Of a DNA stretch of 64,000 nucleotides, positions 35,668-44,737 are shown in pieces. How positions within the stretch are numbered: the first letter of the stretch is position 1; the number at the start of each line of letters is the position of its first letter. Below the pieces are notes generated by a model, which saw only the letters and a list, made by a program, of their open reading frames with translations, was not told the origin of the DNA and did no database searches. The position numbers and the translations under genes are program-made. This DNA is from Rhizobium leguminosarum (GTDB lineage Bacteria; Pseudomonadota; Alphaproteobacteria; Rhizobiales; Rhizobiaceae): NCBI RefSeq assembly GCF_002953715.1, contig NZ_CP025013.1:1-64000 (forward strand). Reading direction: 5' to 3'.

Positions 35668-36327
35668 ATGGAATGGGATTGGGACTTCGTCTGGCAGATC
35701 ATGCCGACCCTTCTCGAAGGGTTCAAGATCACTCTTCTCGCGACCATCCTCGGGGCTGCCGTCGCCATGATCGTCGGCCTGGGGCTCGCCATTGCGCGGC
35801 GCTCACCGGTCGCCGGCATTTCCAGGACGGTCGCCTTCGTCTCGGAATTCATCCGCGGCACGCCATTGCTGGTGCAGCTCTACTTCATCTTCTACGTGCT
35901 GCCGGATATCGGCATCCGGCTGGCGCCGCTGGTCGCAGGCGTCATCGGCATGGGCATCCACTATGCGACCTATACGGCCGAGGTCTATCGCGCCGGCATC
36001 GAGAACGTGCCGCGCGGACAATGGGAGGCGGCTAAGGCCACCAATCTGTCGACGCGCCAGGCCTGGATCCACGTCGTCCTGCCGCAGGCGATCCCGCCGA
36101 TGATCCCGGCGCTCGCCAATTATTTCATCGCCATGTTCAAGGAGACACCGCTGCTTTCGGCGATCACCGTGCTCGAACTCATGAACCAGGCAAAGAGCAT
36201 CGCCAACAGCAACTACCGCTACATCGAGCCGATGACGCTGGTCGGCATCTTCTTCCTCGTCATCAGCCTGATCTCGGTGGTGGGATTGCGCTGGCTCGAG
36301 GAACGCTACGCCAGGATGGATGACTGA
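35668..36327 (+). CDS. ehuD: EhuD, ectoine ABC importer permease
   Basis: A 219-residue permease of the same family as EhuC. It has membrane helices near 12-36, 55-80, 90-110 and 185-210, the stretch SEFIRGTPLLVQLYF and the ATPase contact loop EAAKATNLSTRQAWIHVVL. The N-terminus MEWDWDFVWQIMPTLLEGF is typical of EhuD-like proteins. It is separated from eutA by 2 bases, so transport and catabolic genes form one unit. Confidence 0.88.
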   Translation: MEWDWDFVWQIMPTLLEGFKITLLATILGAAVAMIVGLGLAIARRSPVAGISRTVAFVSEFIRGTPLLVQLYFIFYVLPDIGIRLAPLVAGVIGMGIHYATYTAEVYRAGIENVPRGQWEAAKATNLSTRQAWIHVVLPQAIPPMIPALANYFIAMFKETPLLSAITVLELMNQAKSIANSNYRYIEPMTLVGIFFLVISLISVVGLRWLEERYARMDD

Positions 36328-36329
36328 CC

Positions 36330-37109
36330 ATGACCGTAGAGATCGAGATCATCGCTGCCGGCCGGCCGCCGCGGCTGGAGGAACGGCCGCTGGAAAAGCG
36401 CATCGGCTTGGTCATCCTCGCGACGGACCATACGACGGAAGTCGACTTCCGGCGTATGGTCGCCGGCGATCGCCTCGGCGTCTATGCCAGCCGCATCCAT
36501 TATGCCAATCCGGTCACACCGGAAAACCTGTTGAGGATGCAGCCGTCGCTGACGGAAGGTGCGGCACTGATCCTGCCGGACGAGGCGCTCGATGCCATCG
36601 TCTATTCCTGCACCTCCGCCTCGGTGGTGATCGGCGACCGGAACATCGAGGCGGCGATTCATGCGGCCAAGCCCGGCGTTCCCGTCGTGACACCAACGGC
36701 TGCCGCCGTGACCGGCCTGAAGGCGCTGGGCGCCAGACGGATTTCGGTGCTGACGCCCTATACGATCGAGACAAGCCGGCCGATGGCGGACTATTTCGCG
36801 GAGCTTGGCTTTGCGATCGACCGCTTCACCTGTCTCGGCCTGACCGATGATCGCGAGATGGCGCGGATCGCGCCGGACGAGATCCTTGCCTTCGCGCGCC
36901 AGGCGCTGGCGCCGCAGTCGGACGCGCTGTTTATCTCCTGTACGGCGGTGCGGGCAGCAGAGGTCGCGGCCCGGATCGAGGCTGAAATCGGCAAGCCGGT
37001 GGTCACTAGCAATCTCGCGACCGCCTGGGCTTGCCTGCGGCTTTGCGGCGATGATCGGGCGCGGCCCGAACTCGGTCAATTGATGACCAAGCCCTATCGG
37101 GAAGGCTGA
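36330..37109 (+). CDS. eutA: EutA, Asp/Glu racemase-superfamily enzyme of hydroxyectoine use
   Basis: A 259-residue protein of the aspartate/glutamate racemase and arylmalonate decarboxylase superfamily with the paired cysteines Cys94 (YSCTSASVV) and Cys204 (FISCTAVRA). EutA is proposed to act with EutB and EutC in turning 5-hydroxyectoine into ectoine, possibly by inverting the hydroxyl-bearing carbon. That scheme is proposed in the literature, not shown here. It is tightly packed between ehuD and eutB. Confidence 0.85.
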   Translation: MTVEIEIIAAGRPPRLEERPLEKRIGLVILATDHTTEVDFRRMVAGDRLGVYASRIHYANPVTPENLLRMQPSLTEGAALILPDEALDAIVYSCTSASVVIGDRNIEAAIHAAKPGVPVVTPTAAAVTGLKALGARRISVLTPYTIETSRPMADYFAELGFAIDRFTCLGLTDDREMARIAPDEILAFARQALAPQSDALFISCTAVRAAEVAARIEAEIGKPVVTSNLATAWACLRLCGDDRARPELGQLMTKPYREG

Positions 37110-37113
37110 GATC

Positions 37114-38115
37114 ATGGTGAGCACCTTGCCCGTTTCGCTGGAGGATATCCGCGCTGCGGCGGGCCGGATTGCCGGCCGCGTGATCGGCACGCCGATGGTG
37201 CAGTCCGCTTCTCTTGGCGAATTGGTCGGCGTCCCAGTCCATCTCAAGCTTGAGCATCACCAGACGACCGGCAGCTTCAAGCTGCGCGGGGCAACCAATG
37301 CGGTGCTCTCCTTGTCGCCGGCCGAGCGCTCGCGCGGCGTCGTCGCGGCCTCGACCGGAAATCACGGCCGGGCGCTTGCCTATGCGGCAAAGGCGGAGGG
37401 TGCTGTCGCGACCATCTGCATGTCGCGGCTGGTGCCGGAGAACAAGGTTTTGGAAATCCGCCGCCTCGGTGCCGATGTCCGCATCGTCGGATTATCGCAG
37501 GACGAGGCGCAGCAGGAGGTTGACCGACTGGTCCGCGAGGAGGGGTTGGTGATGGTCCCGCCCTTCGACCATCCGGATGTCGTAGCCGGGCAGGGGACGC
37601 TGGGGCTTGAAATCATCGACGCCTTGCCGGCGGCGGCAATCGTGCTGGTGCCGCTCTCGGGCGGCGGCCTTGCGGCCGGCGTTGCCGCTTCGGTCAAAGG
37701 CATCAGTCCGAAGACCAAGGTCATCGGCCTGACGATGGAGAAGGGTGCTGCAATGAAGGCGAGCCTCGATGCGGGGCAGCCGGTGCAGGTCGATGAAATG
37801 CCGAGCCTTGCCGACTCGCTCGGCGGCGGCATTGGCCTCGACAATCGCGTGACCTTTGCCATGTGCCGCGAACTTCTCGACGAGGTCATCCTGCTGACCG
37901 AGGCGGAAATCGCCGCCGGCATGCGTCATGCCTATGCGGCCGAACGCCAGATCGTCGAGGGCGCGGGCGCGGTCGGCATCGCCGCGCTGCTTGCCGGAAA
38001 AATCAACGGCGGCGGTCCCATCGTCGCGATCCTGTCCGGGGCGAATGTCGACATGGAGCAGCACCGGCGGGTGATCAGCGCTACGCAGCCGCTCGACGGC
38101 GAGGAGGGGCGATGA
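37114..38115 (+). CDS. eutB: EutB, threonine-dehydratase-like PLP enzyme
   Basis: A 333-residue fold-type II PLP enzyme related to threonine dehydratase and serine racemase. The PLP lysine is Lys56 in TTGSFKLRGATN, and the glycine-rich phosphate loop PLSGGGLAAGVA lies near residue 183. In the proposed hydroxyectoine route it removes water from the hydroxylated ring. It lacks the C-terminal ACT regulatory domain of biosynthetic threonine deaminase. Its stop overlaps the eutC start (ATGA). Confidence 0.87.
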   Translation: MVSTLPVSLEDIRAAAGRIAGRVIGTPMVQSASLGELVGVPVHLKLEHHQTTGSFKLRGATNAVLSLSPAERSRGVVAASTGNHGRALAYAAKAEGAVATICMSRLVPENKVLEIRRLGADVRIVGLSQDEAQQEVDRLVREEGLVMVPPFDHPDVVAGQGTLGLEIIDALPAAAIVLVPLSGGGLAAGVAASVKGISPKTKVIGLTMEKGAAMKASLDAGQPVQVDEMPSLADSLGGGIGLDNRVTFAMCRELLDEVILLTEAEIAAGMRHAYAAERQIVEGAGAVGIAALLAGKINGGGPIVAILSGANVDMEQHRRVISATQPLDGEEGR

Positions 38116-39104
38116 GCCGGATGAGCATTCTGACGGAAGCGGAACTGAGGAAAGTCATCGGGCTTGACCGGGATACGGTCACTTGCATCGAGGAGGCTTT
38201 CGCAGCGCTTGCGACCAAGGCTGTCGCCATGCCGCCGATCCTGCGGCTCGACATTCCGGAATATCGGGGCGAAGTCGACGTGAAGACCGCCTATGTGCCC
38301 GGCATCGAGGGCTTCGCAATCAAGATCAGCCCCGGTTTCTTCGACAATCCGAAGATTGGTCTGCCGAGCACCAACGGCATGATGGTGCTGCTGTCGAGCC
38401 GAACCGGACTGGTGCAGGCGCTGCTGCTGGACAACGGCTATCTCACCGACGTGCGCACCGCAGCAGCCGGCGCTGTCGCGGCGAAACATCTGTCGCGGGA
38501 AAATGCATCCGTGGCCGCGATCTTCGGCGCGGGCATGCAGGCGCGACTGCAACTTGAAGCGCTGACGCTGGTCCGGCCGATCCGCGAGGCGAAGATATGG
38601 GCGCGCGATGCCGCCAAGGCGCAAAGCGTGGCAGCCGAATTGGCCGCAAAGCTCGGGTTTCCCGTCATCGCGATAGCGGACGCCAGAGGTGCAATGACCG
38701 GCGCTGATCTCATCGTCACCACCACGCCGTCGGAAATCCCGATCATCGAGGCCGGATGGCTGGAACCCGGACAGCATCTGACGGCCATGGGCTCGGATGC
38801 GGAGCACAAGAACGAAATCGATCCGGCCGCCATTGCGGGTGCCGACCTCTACGTCGCCGACAGCTTGAAGCAGACGCGGCGCCTCGGCGAATTGCATCAC
38901 GCAATCGATGCCGGGCTGGCCGCAGGCGATGCGGTCTTTGCCGAGCTCGGCCAGATCGTTGCCGGCCGGACGCCGGGACGAACGCGCAACGACCAGATCA
39001 CCATTGCGGACCTGACCGGGACCGGCATCCAGGACACTGCCATCGCCACGCTTGCCTTTGCCCGCGCCGGCGCGGCGAATGCCGGGACCACGTTCGAAAG
39101 CTGA
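38112..39104 (+). CDS. eutC: EutC, ornithine-cyclodeaminase-like protein
   Basis: A 330-residue protein of the ornithine cyclodeaminase/mu-crystallin family. It has the substrate segment VDVKTAYVPG, the GLPSTNGMMVLL stretch and a Rossmann motif AIFGAGMQARLQLEAL at about residues 136-151. In the eut operon it is proposed to reduce the unsaturated ring formed by EutB to ectoine. The ATG at 38112 overlaps the eutB stop, and the longer frame from 37863 lies within eutB and is discarded. Confidence 0.87.
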   Translation: MSRMSILTEAELRKVIGLDRDTVTCIEEAFAALATKAVAMPPILRLDIPEYRGEVDVKTAYVPGIEGFAIKISPGFFDNPKIGLPSTNGMMVLLSSRTGLVQALLLDNGYLTDVRTAAAGAVAAKHLSRENASVAAIFGAGMQARLQLEALTLVRPIREAKIWARDAAKAQSVAAELAAKLGFPVIAIADARGAMTGADLIVTTTPSEIPIIEAGWLEPGQHLTAMGSDAEHKNEIDPAAIAGADLYVADSLKQTRRLGELHHAIDAGLAAGDAVFAELGQIVAGRTPGRTRNDQITIADLTGTGIQDTAIATLAFARAGAANAGTTFES

Positions 39105-39136
39105 CCGGCGCGGCGCCGGAAAAGAAGGGAAGAAAC

Positions 39137-40318
39137 ATGACCCAGCCCAAACTCAAATTCTCGCTCGGCGAATATGCCGCGCGGCTGGAAAAGACACGGC
39201 GTGCCATGGAGGCGAAGGGCGTAGATCTGCTGATCGTCAGCGATCCGTCGAATATGGCTTGGCTGACCGGCTATGACGGCTGGTCCTTCTACGTGCACCA
39301 AGCGGTGATCGTGCCGCCGCAGGGCGAGCCGATCTGGTTCGGCCGCGGCCAGGATGCCAACGGTGCCAAGTTCACCGCCTATCTGAAGCACGACAACATC
39401 GTCGGCTATCCCGATCACTATGTGCAATCGACCGAGCGCCACCCGATGGACTACCTCTCGGGCATCCTGACCGAGCGCGGCTTCGGCAAGCTGACGATCG
39501 GCGTCGAGATGGACAATTACTGGTTTTCGGCGGCGGCCTTTGCGGCGCTGCAGAAGCACCTGCCGAATGCGCGCTTCGTCGACGCGACCGCCCTCGTCAA
39601 CTGGCAACGCGCGGTCAAGAGCGAGACCGAGATCGGCTATATGCGCAACGCCGCCCGCATCGTCGAGGCGATGCACGCCCGCATCTTCGACAAGATCGAG
39701 GTCGGCATGCGCAAGTGCGATCTGGTCGCGGAAATCTATGATGCCGGCACCCGTGGCGTCGACGGCATCGGCGGCGATTATCCGGCGATCGTGCCGCTGC
39801 TGCCATCCGGCGTCGAAGCATCCGCACCACATCTGACATGGGACGACCGGCCAATGAAGAAGGGCGAGGGCACCTTCTTCGAGATCGCCGGCTGCTACAA
39901 TCGCTATCACCTGCCGCTGTCGCGTACCGTCTTCCTCGGCAAGCCGACGCAGGCCTTTCTCGACGCCGAAAAGGCGACGCTGGAGGGCATGGAAGCCGGT
40001 CTTGCGGTCGCCAAACCCGGCAATACCTGTGAGGATATCGCCAACGCCTTCTTCGCGGTGCTGAAGAAATACGGGATCGTCAAGGATAACCGCACCGGCT
40101 ACCCGATCGGCCTTTCCTATCCGCCGGACTGGGGCGAGCGCACCATGAGCCTGCGGCCGGGCGACCGGACGGAGCTGAAGCCCGGCATGACCTTCCACTT
40201 CATGACCGGTCTCTGGCTCGACGACATGGGTTTCGAGACGACCGAGAGCATCCTCATCACCGACAGCGGTGTCGAGTGCTTCGCCAATGTGCCGCGCAGA
40301 CTGATGGTCAAGGATTGA
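39137..40318 (+). CDS. eutD: EutD/DoeA, ectoine hydrolase (M24 creatinase/prolidase fold)
   Basis: A 393-residue creatinase/aminopeptidase-P-fold protein. The N-terminal domain has IVSDPSNMAWLTGYDGWSFY. The catalytic domain follows from about residue 160 with IPEVGMRKCDLVAEI-like spacing (KIEVGMRKCDLV). DoeA opens the ectoine ring to N-acetyl-diaminobutyrate. GAAGGGAAG is a good ribosome site for the ATG at 39137. The long frame from 38756 runs through eutC and is not the start. Ectoine hydrolase lacks some metal ligands of true peptidases, which fits the motifs here only as far as can be judged by eye. Confidence 0.88.
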   Translation: MTQPKLKFSLGEYAARLEKTRRAMEAKGVDLLIVSDPSNMAWLTGYDGWSFYVHQAVIVPPQGEPIWFGRGQDANGAKFTAYLKHDNIVGYPDHYVQSTERHPMDYLSGILTERGFGKLTIGVEMDNYWFSAAAFAALQKHLPNARFVDATALVNWQRAVKSETEIGYMRNAARIVEAMHARIFDKIEVGMRKCDLVAEIYDAGTRGVDGIGGDYPAIVPLLPSGVEASAPHLTWDDRPMKKGEGTFFEIAGCYNRYHLPLSRTVFLGKPTQAFLDAEKATLEGMEAGLAVAKPGNTCEDIANAFFAVLKKYGIVKDNRTGYPIGLSYPPDWGERTMSLRPGDRTELKPGMTFHFMTGLWLDDMGFETTESILITDSGVECFANVPRRLMVKD

Positions 40319-40325
40319 GGCGGCG

Positions 40326-41333
40326 ATGACAGAGATTGGCTTGCGGCCGTCGCCGATCAGCGCGACGGTCAATTTTGCCGCCGAGGGCGTCCAGCACGGC
40401 TTCCTGCGCCTGCCTTACAGCCGCGACGATTCCGCCTGGGGATCGGTGATGGTGCCCATAACCGTCGTCCGGAACGGCAAGGGATCCACGGCCCTTTTGA
40501 CCGGCGGCAATCACGGTGACGAGTATGAAGGACCGATCGCGCTTTTCGATCTTGCCCGCTCGCTGAAGGCCGAAGAGGTAAGGGGCACTGTCATCATCGT
40601 GCCGGCCATGAATTATCCGGCATTCCAAGCGGGAACCAGGACCTCGCCGATCGACAGGGGCAACATGAACCGCAGCTTCCCGGGCCGGCCGGACGGCACG
40701 GTGACCGAGAAGATCGCCGACTATTTCCAACGTGTGCTTCTGCCGATGGCGGATGTCGTTCTCGACTTCCATTCCGGCGGCAAGACGCTTGATTTTCTGC
40801 CGTTTTGCGCAGCCCACATCCTGCCGAACAAACAACAGGAGAAAAAAGCCTTCGAATTCGTGACGGCTTTTGCCGCTCCCTATTCGATGAAAATGCTGGA
40901 GATCGATGCGGTCGGCATGTACGACACCGCGGCCGAGGAGATGGGCAAGATCTTCATCACCACGGAACTCGGCGGCGGCGGCACCGCCACGGCCAAAAGT
41001 GCGGCGATCGCCAAACGCGGCACCATGAACGTGCTGCGCCACGCAGGGATCGTCGCGGGCGCCGTCGATGCCGGTCCGACGACCTGGCTCGACATGCCGG
41101 ACGGTCGCTGCTTCTCCTTCGCAGAAGAGGGCGGGCTGATCGAACCGGTCATCGATCTCGGTGAAGCCGTCACAGACGATGCCGTCATCGCGCGCATCTA
41201 TCCGACCGGGCGGACCGGGGTGGCCCCCCGCGAGATCCGCGCCGGCATGAACGGCATTCTCTGTGCCCGGCATTTCCCGGGGCTGGTCAAGGCTGGTGAC
41301 TGCGTTGCCGTCGTGGCGATCGTTGACGACTGA
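40326..41333 (+). CDS. eutE: EutE/DoeB, N-acetyl-diaminobutyrate deacetylase (AstE/AspA family)
   Basis: A 335-residue zinc deacylase of the succinylglutamate desuccinylase/aspartoacylase family. Zinc ligands are His63 and Glu66 in GGNHGDEYEG and His149 in LDFHSGG. DoeB removes the acetyl group from N-acetyl-2,4-diaminobutyrate to give diaminobutyrate, the substrate of the transaminase at 28001-29380. It is the last gene of the nine-gene operon and is convergent with a chemoreceptor gene 30 bases later. Confidence 0.88.
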   Translation: MTEIGLRPSPISATVNFAAEGVQHGFLRLPYSRDDSAWGSVMVPITVVRNGKGSTALLTGGNHGDEYEGPIALFDLARSLKAEEVRGTVIIVPAMNYPAFQAGTRTSPIDRGNMNRSFPGRPDGTVTEKIADYFQRVLLPMADVVLDFHSGGKTLDFLPFCAAHILPNKQQEKKAFEFVTAFAAPYSMKMLEIDAVGMYDTAAEEMGKIFITTELGGGGTATAKSAAIAKRGTMNVLRHAGIVAGAVDAGPTTWLDMPDGRCFSFAEEGGLIEPVIDLGEAVTDDAVIARIYPTGRTGVAPREIRAGMNGILCARHFPGLVKAGDCVAVVAIVDD

Positions 41334-41363
41334 GGTAGAGAGACGAGCTTCAACGATCGCTCG

Positions 41364-43178
41364 TCAAGCCGCTTTCTGCGGTCTGCTGCTGGCGGCCGCG
41401 TCGATCTGAAAGCGGTTGACCACCCCTTCCAGCGTCTGCGTTTGGCTGCCGAGTGCCCGGCAGGCCGAGGCGGTTTCGACGGCCATGGCTGCGTTGCGTT
41501 GGGTTACCTGATCGAGGGCGTTGACGGAGGCGTTGATCTCGCCGATCGCTACCGCCTGTTCGGAAGACACCGAAACGATGCGGGCGATCAGGCCGGCAAC
41601 TTGCTCGACCTGCCCTTCGATTTCCAGGAGCGCCTTGCCGGTTCGGTTGACGAGGTCCACACCGGTGGAGACCTGGGCCGAGGAGGTGGAGATCAGAGAT
41701 CTGATCTCCTTGGCGGCGTTGGCCGAGCGCATGGCAAGTTCACGCACTTCCTGGGCGACGACGGCAAAACCCTTGCCTGCTTCGCCGGCGCGCGCTGCTT
41801 CAACCCCCGCGTTGAGCGCCAGAAGATTGGTCTGGAAGGCGATTTCATCGATGACATTGACGATGGCGCCAATCTGGGAGGATGAGCCTTCGATCTTTTC
41901 CATGGCGGCGATGGCTTCGCGAACGACGGCTGCCGAATGTTCGGCGCTGGTGCGGGTCTGGGCCATCATGCCTGTCGCCCTGCCGGCATGGTCGGAGGCA
42001 TCTTTGGCTTTGATATTCATTTCATCGAGCGCGGCTGTCGCCTCTTCGAGCATTGCGGCCTGCTGTTCCGTGCGCGACGCAAGACTGTCGGCTGCATCTG
42101 TGATGCCGGCCGAGGAGCTGCCCACTTGCTTGGAGGTCTGGGCAATCTCAGCCATCGAAGCGCAAAGCGCGTCCATACTGTCGTTGAACTTCGCGCGCAA
42201 AGTCTCGTAGGCAGCGGCGAAGGGTGTCTTGATCCGGCAATCGAGATTGCCAGTCGATAGCTGTTCCAGCCCGTATGTCAGCTGATCGATCACCGTTTCG
42301 CGGATCTGCTCCTCGGCGGCCTTTTCGGCCAGCTGGCTGCGTTCACGCTCGAATTCCGCATCGCGAAGTGCGGTCTCACGCTTCTGTGCGTCCTGCCGCT
42401 CGAGCGCGTTGCGGCGGAATACCGCGACGGCCTTGGACATGGCTCCGATCTCGTCGGAACGGTTGGCATAGGGAACGTCGGTCGAAAAATCGCCTTCGGC
42501 AAGATTGCCCATATAGGCCTTCATGCCATCGAGCGGCACGATCGCCCGGCGTCGCAGGAGATAGAGCCCCACCAGCAACAGCCCGAACGATCCGAAGCCT
42601 GCAGCACCCGCATAGATCGTCCAGGTCACGATCTCCGAGGCTGCATTACGCTCCTCGCCCTTCAGGAAGGCGTCGGAATTGGCAACGAGTTTCTCGACCG
42701 CGTCCTGGTGCGAATGAAAGGCGACGCGCAGCTGCTCGATCGCACCATGCGCCTTGTCTTCATCCTTGGCATTCAGGGCCGGGATGATCTCACGGTTCAT
42801 CACCCCCCAAAATGCGTCGCCTTTGGCGATGACATCGTTTTCAAGCTCGTCCTTCAAAGCCTGCGGCAGCCGGGTGGTTTTCCAATAGGCGCGGCGGTCG
42901 TCGTAAGCGGCTTTGAGATTTGCGATCTTGGCAAGATTGGTGTCGGTGAGTTCGGGAAATTTGCTCGCCTCAAAGGAGAGCATGTAGGATTCGACCACAA
43001 ACAGAGGCGGCGGTAGAATATCGGCGATCAAATCCTTGCCATAGACAACCTGTTCGTAAACCGGACCGTTGACTTTCAGCCGTTCGAGCGCCGATTGCTG
43101 CAATCCAATGGACATGAAAAGGCCTACCGAAACGGCGACACCGAACGCAACCAAACTGCGAGCAATAGTGAATGCCAA
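41364..43178 (-). CDS. Methyl-accepting chemotaxis protein (transmembrane)
   Basis: A 604-residue chemoreceptor. TM1 lies at about 6-28, a periplasmic four-helix-bundle-like sensor at 29-183 and TM2 at 184-208. HAMP follows at about 209-262, then a second HAMP-like unit near 300-350 and a signalling domain whose tip reads VIDEIAFQTNLLALNAGVEA. The C-terminus (RPQKAA) lacks the WxxF tail. It is convergent with the ectoine operon, so a link to ectoine sensing is possible but unsupported. Confidence 0.92.
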   Translation of the reverse strand: MAFTIARSLVAFGVAVSVGLFMSIGLQQSALERLKVNGPVYEQVVYGKDLIADILPPPLFVVESYMLSFEASKFPELTDTNLAKIANLKAAYDDRRAYWKTTRLPQALKDELENDVIAKGDAFWGVMNREIIPALNAKDEDKAHGAIEQLRVAFHSHQDAVEKLVANSDAFLKGEERNAASEIVTWTIYAGAAGFGSFGLLLVGLYLLRRRAIVPLDGMKAYMGNLAEGDFSTDVPYANRSDEIGAMSKAVAVFRRNALERQDAQKRETALRDAEFERERSQLAEKAAEEQIRETVIDQLTYGLEQLSTGNLDCRIKTPFAAAYETLRAKFNDSMDALCASMAEIAQTSKQVGSSSAGITDAADSLASRTEQQAAMLEEATAALDEMNIKAKDASDHAGRATGMMAQTRTSAEHSAAVVREAIAAMEKIEGSSSQIGAIVNVIDEIAFQTNLLALNAGVEAARAGEAGKGFAVVAQEVRELAMRSANAAKEIRSLISTSSAQVSTGVDLVNRTGKALLEIEGQVEQVAGLIARIVSVSSEQAVAIGEINASVNALDQVTQRNAAMAVETASACRALGSQTQTLEGVVNRFQIDAAASSRPQKAA

Positions 43179-43318
43179 GGATTGTCTCCCACATGATATG
43201 GCCTCTCCGTTTCGAGATGCCTGATCCCTGGTGAAGTATTATGTCGAAAGAACACTGAAATATGGTTAATTCTTTTTGACATCGGAACAAAATAAGGGCC
43301 GTGAATACTTGTGGTATC

Positions 43319-43348
43319 CAGCCATCATCTGCCATCTTGATGGCTGGC
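43319..43348. promoter_or_regulatory. Inverted repeat upstream of truncated antitoxin gene
   Basis: CCAGCCATCA (43319-43328) and TGATGGCTGG (43339-43348) form a perfect 10-bp inverted repeat with a 10-base centre, 35 bases before the VapB-like fragment. Toxin-antitoxin operons carry such operators for their own antitoxin, so this may be a surviving control site. It could equally be a terminator-like hairpin. Confidence 0.4.
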
Positions 43349-43383
43349 GGACTGTTGCTACATGCAGATGAAAGGAGACCGAC

Positions 43384-43464
43384 ATGGCCGAACCTCAACT
43401 TTCCGTGCGCAGTGCGAAGGCACACGATCTTGCACATCGGCTTGCTCGGCGCCAGCTGCGCAAC
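43384..43464 (+). pseudogene. Truncated VapB-type antitoxin, N-terminal fragment
   Basis: The frame starts MAEPQLSVRSAKAHDLAHRL after AAAGGAGA, an excellent ribosome site. The opening resembles VapB-family antitoxins of rhizobia. After about 27 residues the similarity stops and the frame continues into sequence that is antisense to a serine-rich open frame. No toxin gene follows. I read it as the 5' remnant of a lost toxin-antitoxin pair. The family assignment rests on a short stretch. Confidence 0.45.
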
Positions 43465-43713
43465 GTCCATGTCTGCGCCGCCGTCCTGCTGCTCGCTGGA
43501 AGCGGACTGACCGGCGAGGCCGTTCATCGTCAGCGACATCAATTGCGACATGAGTTTCTCGGCGCTGTTGGTCGCGTCTTCGCTGAGCTGCTGGCTTGCG
43601 GTTGATTTTTTTGCCGAAACCGTATTACAGGATAGGGTGTCCTGGGATGCCGAGGTCGAACTCTTGCTATAGGAATAGGAAGAGATTGACGTTGCGGCAG
43701 AAATGGTCGTCAT
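43450..43713 (-). pseudogene. Serine-rich hypothetical protein, probably 3'-truncated
   Basis: From the ATG at 43713 about 88 residues look like a real protein: a Ser/Thr/Tyr-rich start (MTTISAATSISSYSYSKSST), then a polar helical part (SEDATNSAEKLMSQLMSLTM) ending near DGGADMDVAQL. Beyond about 43450 the frame enters the antisense of the VapB-like fragment and then overlaps the chemoreceptor gene in another frame, to a stop at 42970. That tail looks like accidental coding. No family is recognised. Confidence 0.4.
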
Positions 43714-43877
43714 AAGCGCTCCATCGGTAGAGGGTGAGAGATGCAACGCATTACAGAACTGATGAGTTCTCTAAATCGAAATTGCTAATGCCACAACCGA
43801 AAAAATCGTCCCTCAGAAATCGTAGTCGCCTTTCTGCGGCCTTCGGCTTGTGCCTCGATGAGGCGGTCTAGATCATC

Positions 43878-44525
43878 ATGGATGTTGTCGACGAGCCCGC
43901 AGATGAGCCGCGCAAGCGCGGCCGGCCGAAAGTCTCCAGTGACGAGGACAAGCGGGTGCATATCGTTGAAATTGCCCGCCGTGTTTTTGTAAAATACGGT
44001 TACGCCGGTAGCACGACCGCAGTCGTCGCCAGCGAGGCGGGTGTTTCAAAACAGACGCTTTACAAGCTGTTTCAGAGCAAGGAAGAGCTGTTTGCCGCCG
44101 TGGTCGGCGCGCATCGGCGCCTGATGCTCGACCTGCCTCGGCCTGCTGAAGATCTCTCGATCGCCGAGAGCCTCGAACGTATCTTCATGATCGATATGGA
44201 TGAGGACAAGGATGCGGACCGTGCCGGTTTCCTGCAACTCGTCTTTCGAGAAGCGGGGCAGTTTCCCGAACTCGTCGACATTCTGCAGCGTGACGGCATG
44301 CTTGCCAGCCGGCAGGACCTCGCCGATTGGCTGAGCGACCGTAGGGCGGAAGGCAGGTTGTCGCTTGATGATCCGGACAGCGGGGCCCGGATGCTGATGG
44401 ATATGATCTTTGGCGGGATGGGTCCGCCGGAAGGGCGCGCTCAGGCCTGGCCTGACCGGGCGGCATTGCTCACCCATCTCCAGCGCTGCATTGCAATCTT
44501 TGCCGCGGGCGTCGGCGCCGCGTGA
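43878..44525 (+). CDS. TetR-family transcriptional regulator
   Basis: A 215-residue regulator with a basic N-terminal arm (RKRGRPKVSSDEDKR) and the TetR helix-turn-helix TTAVVASEAGVSKQTLYKLF at about 46-65. It has an AefR-like C-terminal domain. The open frame is complete. The nearest genes are the DUF1217 protein downstream (212-base gap) and the gene scar upstream, so its target is unclear. It may act on itself or on genes outside this stretch. Confidence 0.88.
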   Translation: MDVVDEPADEPRKRGRPKVSSDEDKRVHIVEIARRVFVKYGYAGSTTAVVASEAGVSKQTLYKLFQSKEELFAAVVGAHRRLMLDLPRPAEDLSIAESLERIFMIDMDEDKDADRAGFLQLVFREAGQFPELVDILQRDGMLASRQDLADWLSDRRAEGRLSLDDPDSGARMLMDMIFGGMGPPEGRAQAWPDRAALLTHLQRCIAIFAAGVGAA

Positions 44526-44737
44526 CCCGGTAAGGCGGCGATCCCTCGACTTTTGACGTCCAATTGCATTTTGAAATAATTGAAGTACCATATAGTTCTA
44601 TTAAGTTGATTCGGCCGCATGAATGCGGCCCGCATGCGCCATGAGCGGCGGCAACATCCCAGCAAACATCAGAAGTTTCACCCGTGGCTGCCGGCAGGCT
44701 TTCGCGCGCGCCGCCGTGCTCATGAAAGGGATAGAAG

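Noticed and set aside
38756..40318. 520-residue frame as a fusion protein of eutC and eutD
   Set aside because: The N-terminal 127 residues are an out-of-frame reading of eutC. A good ribosome site precedes the ATG at 39137.
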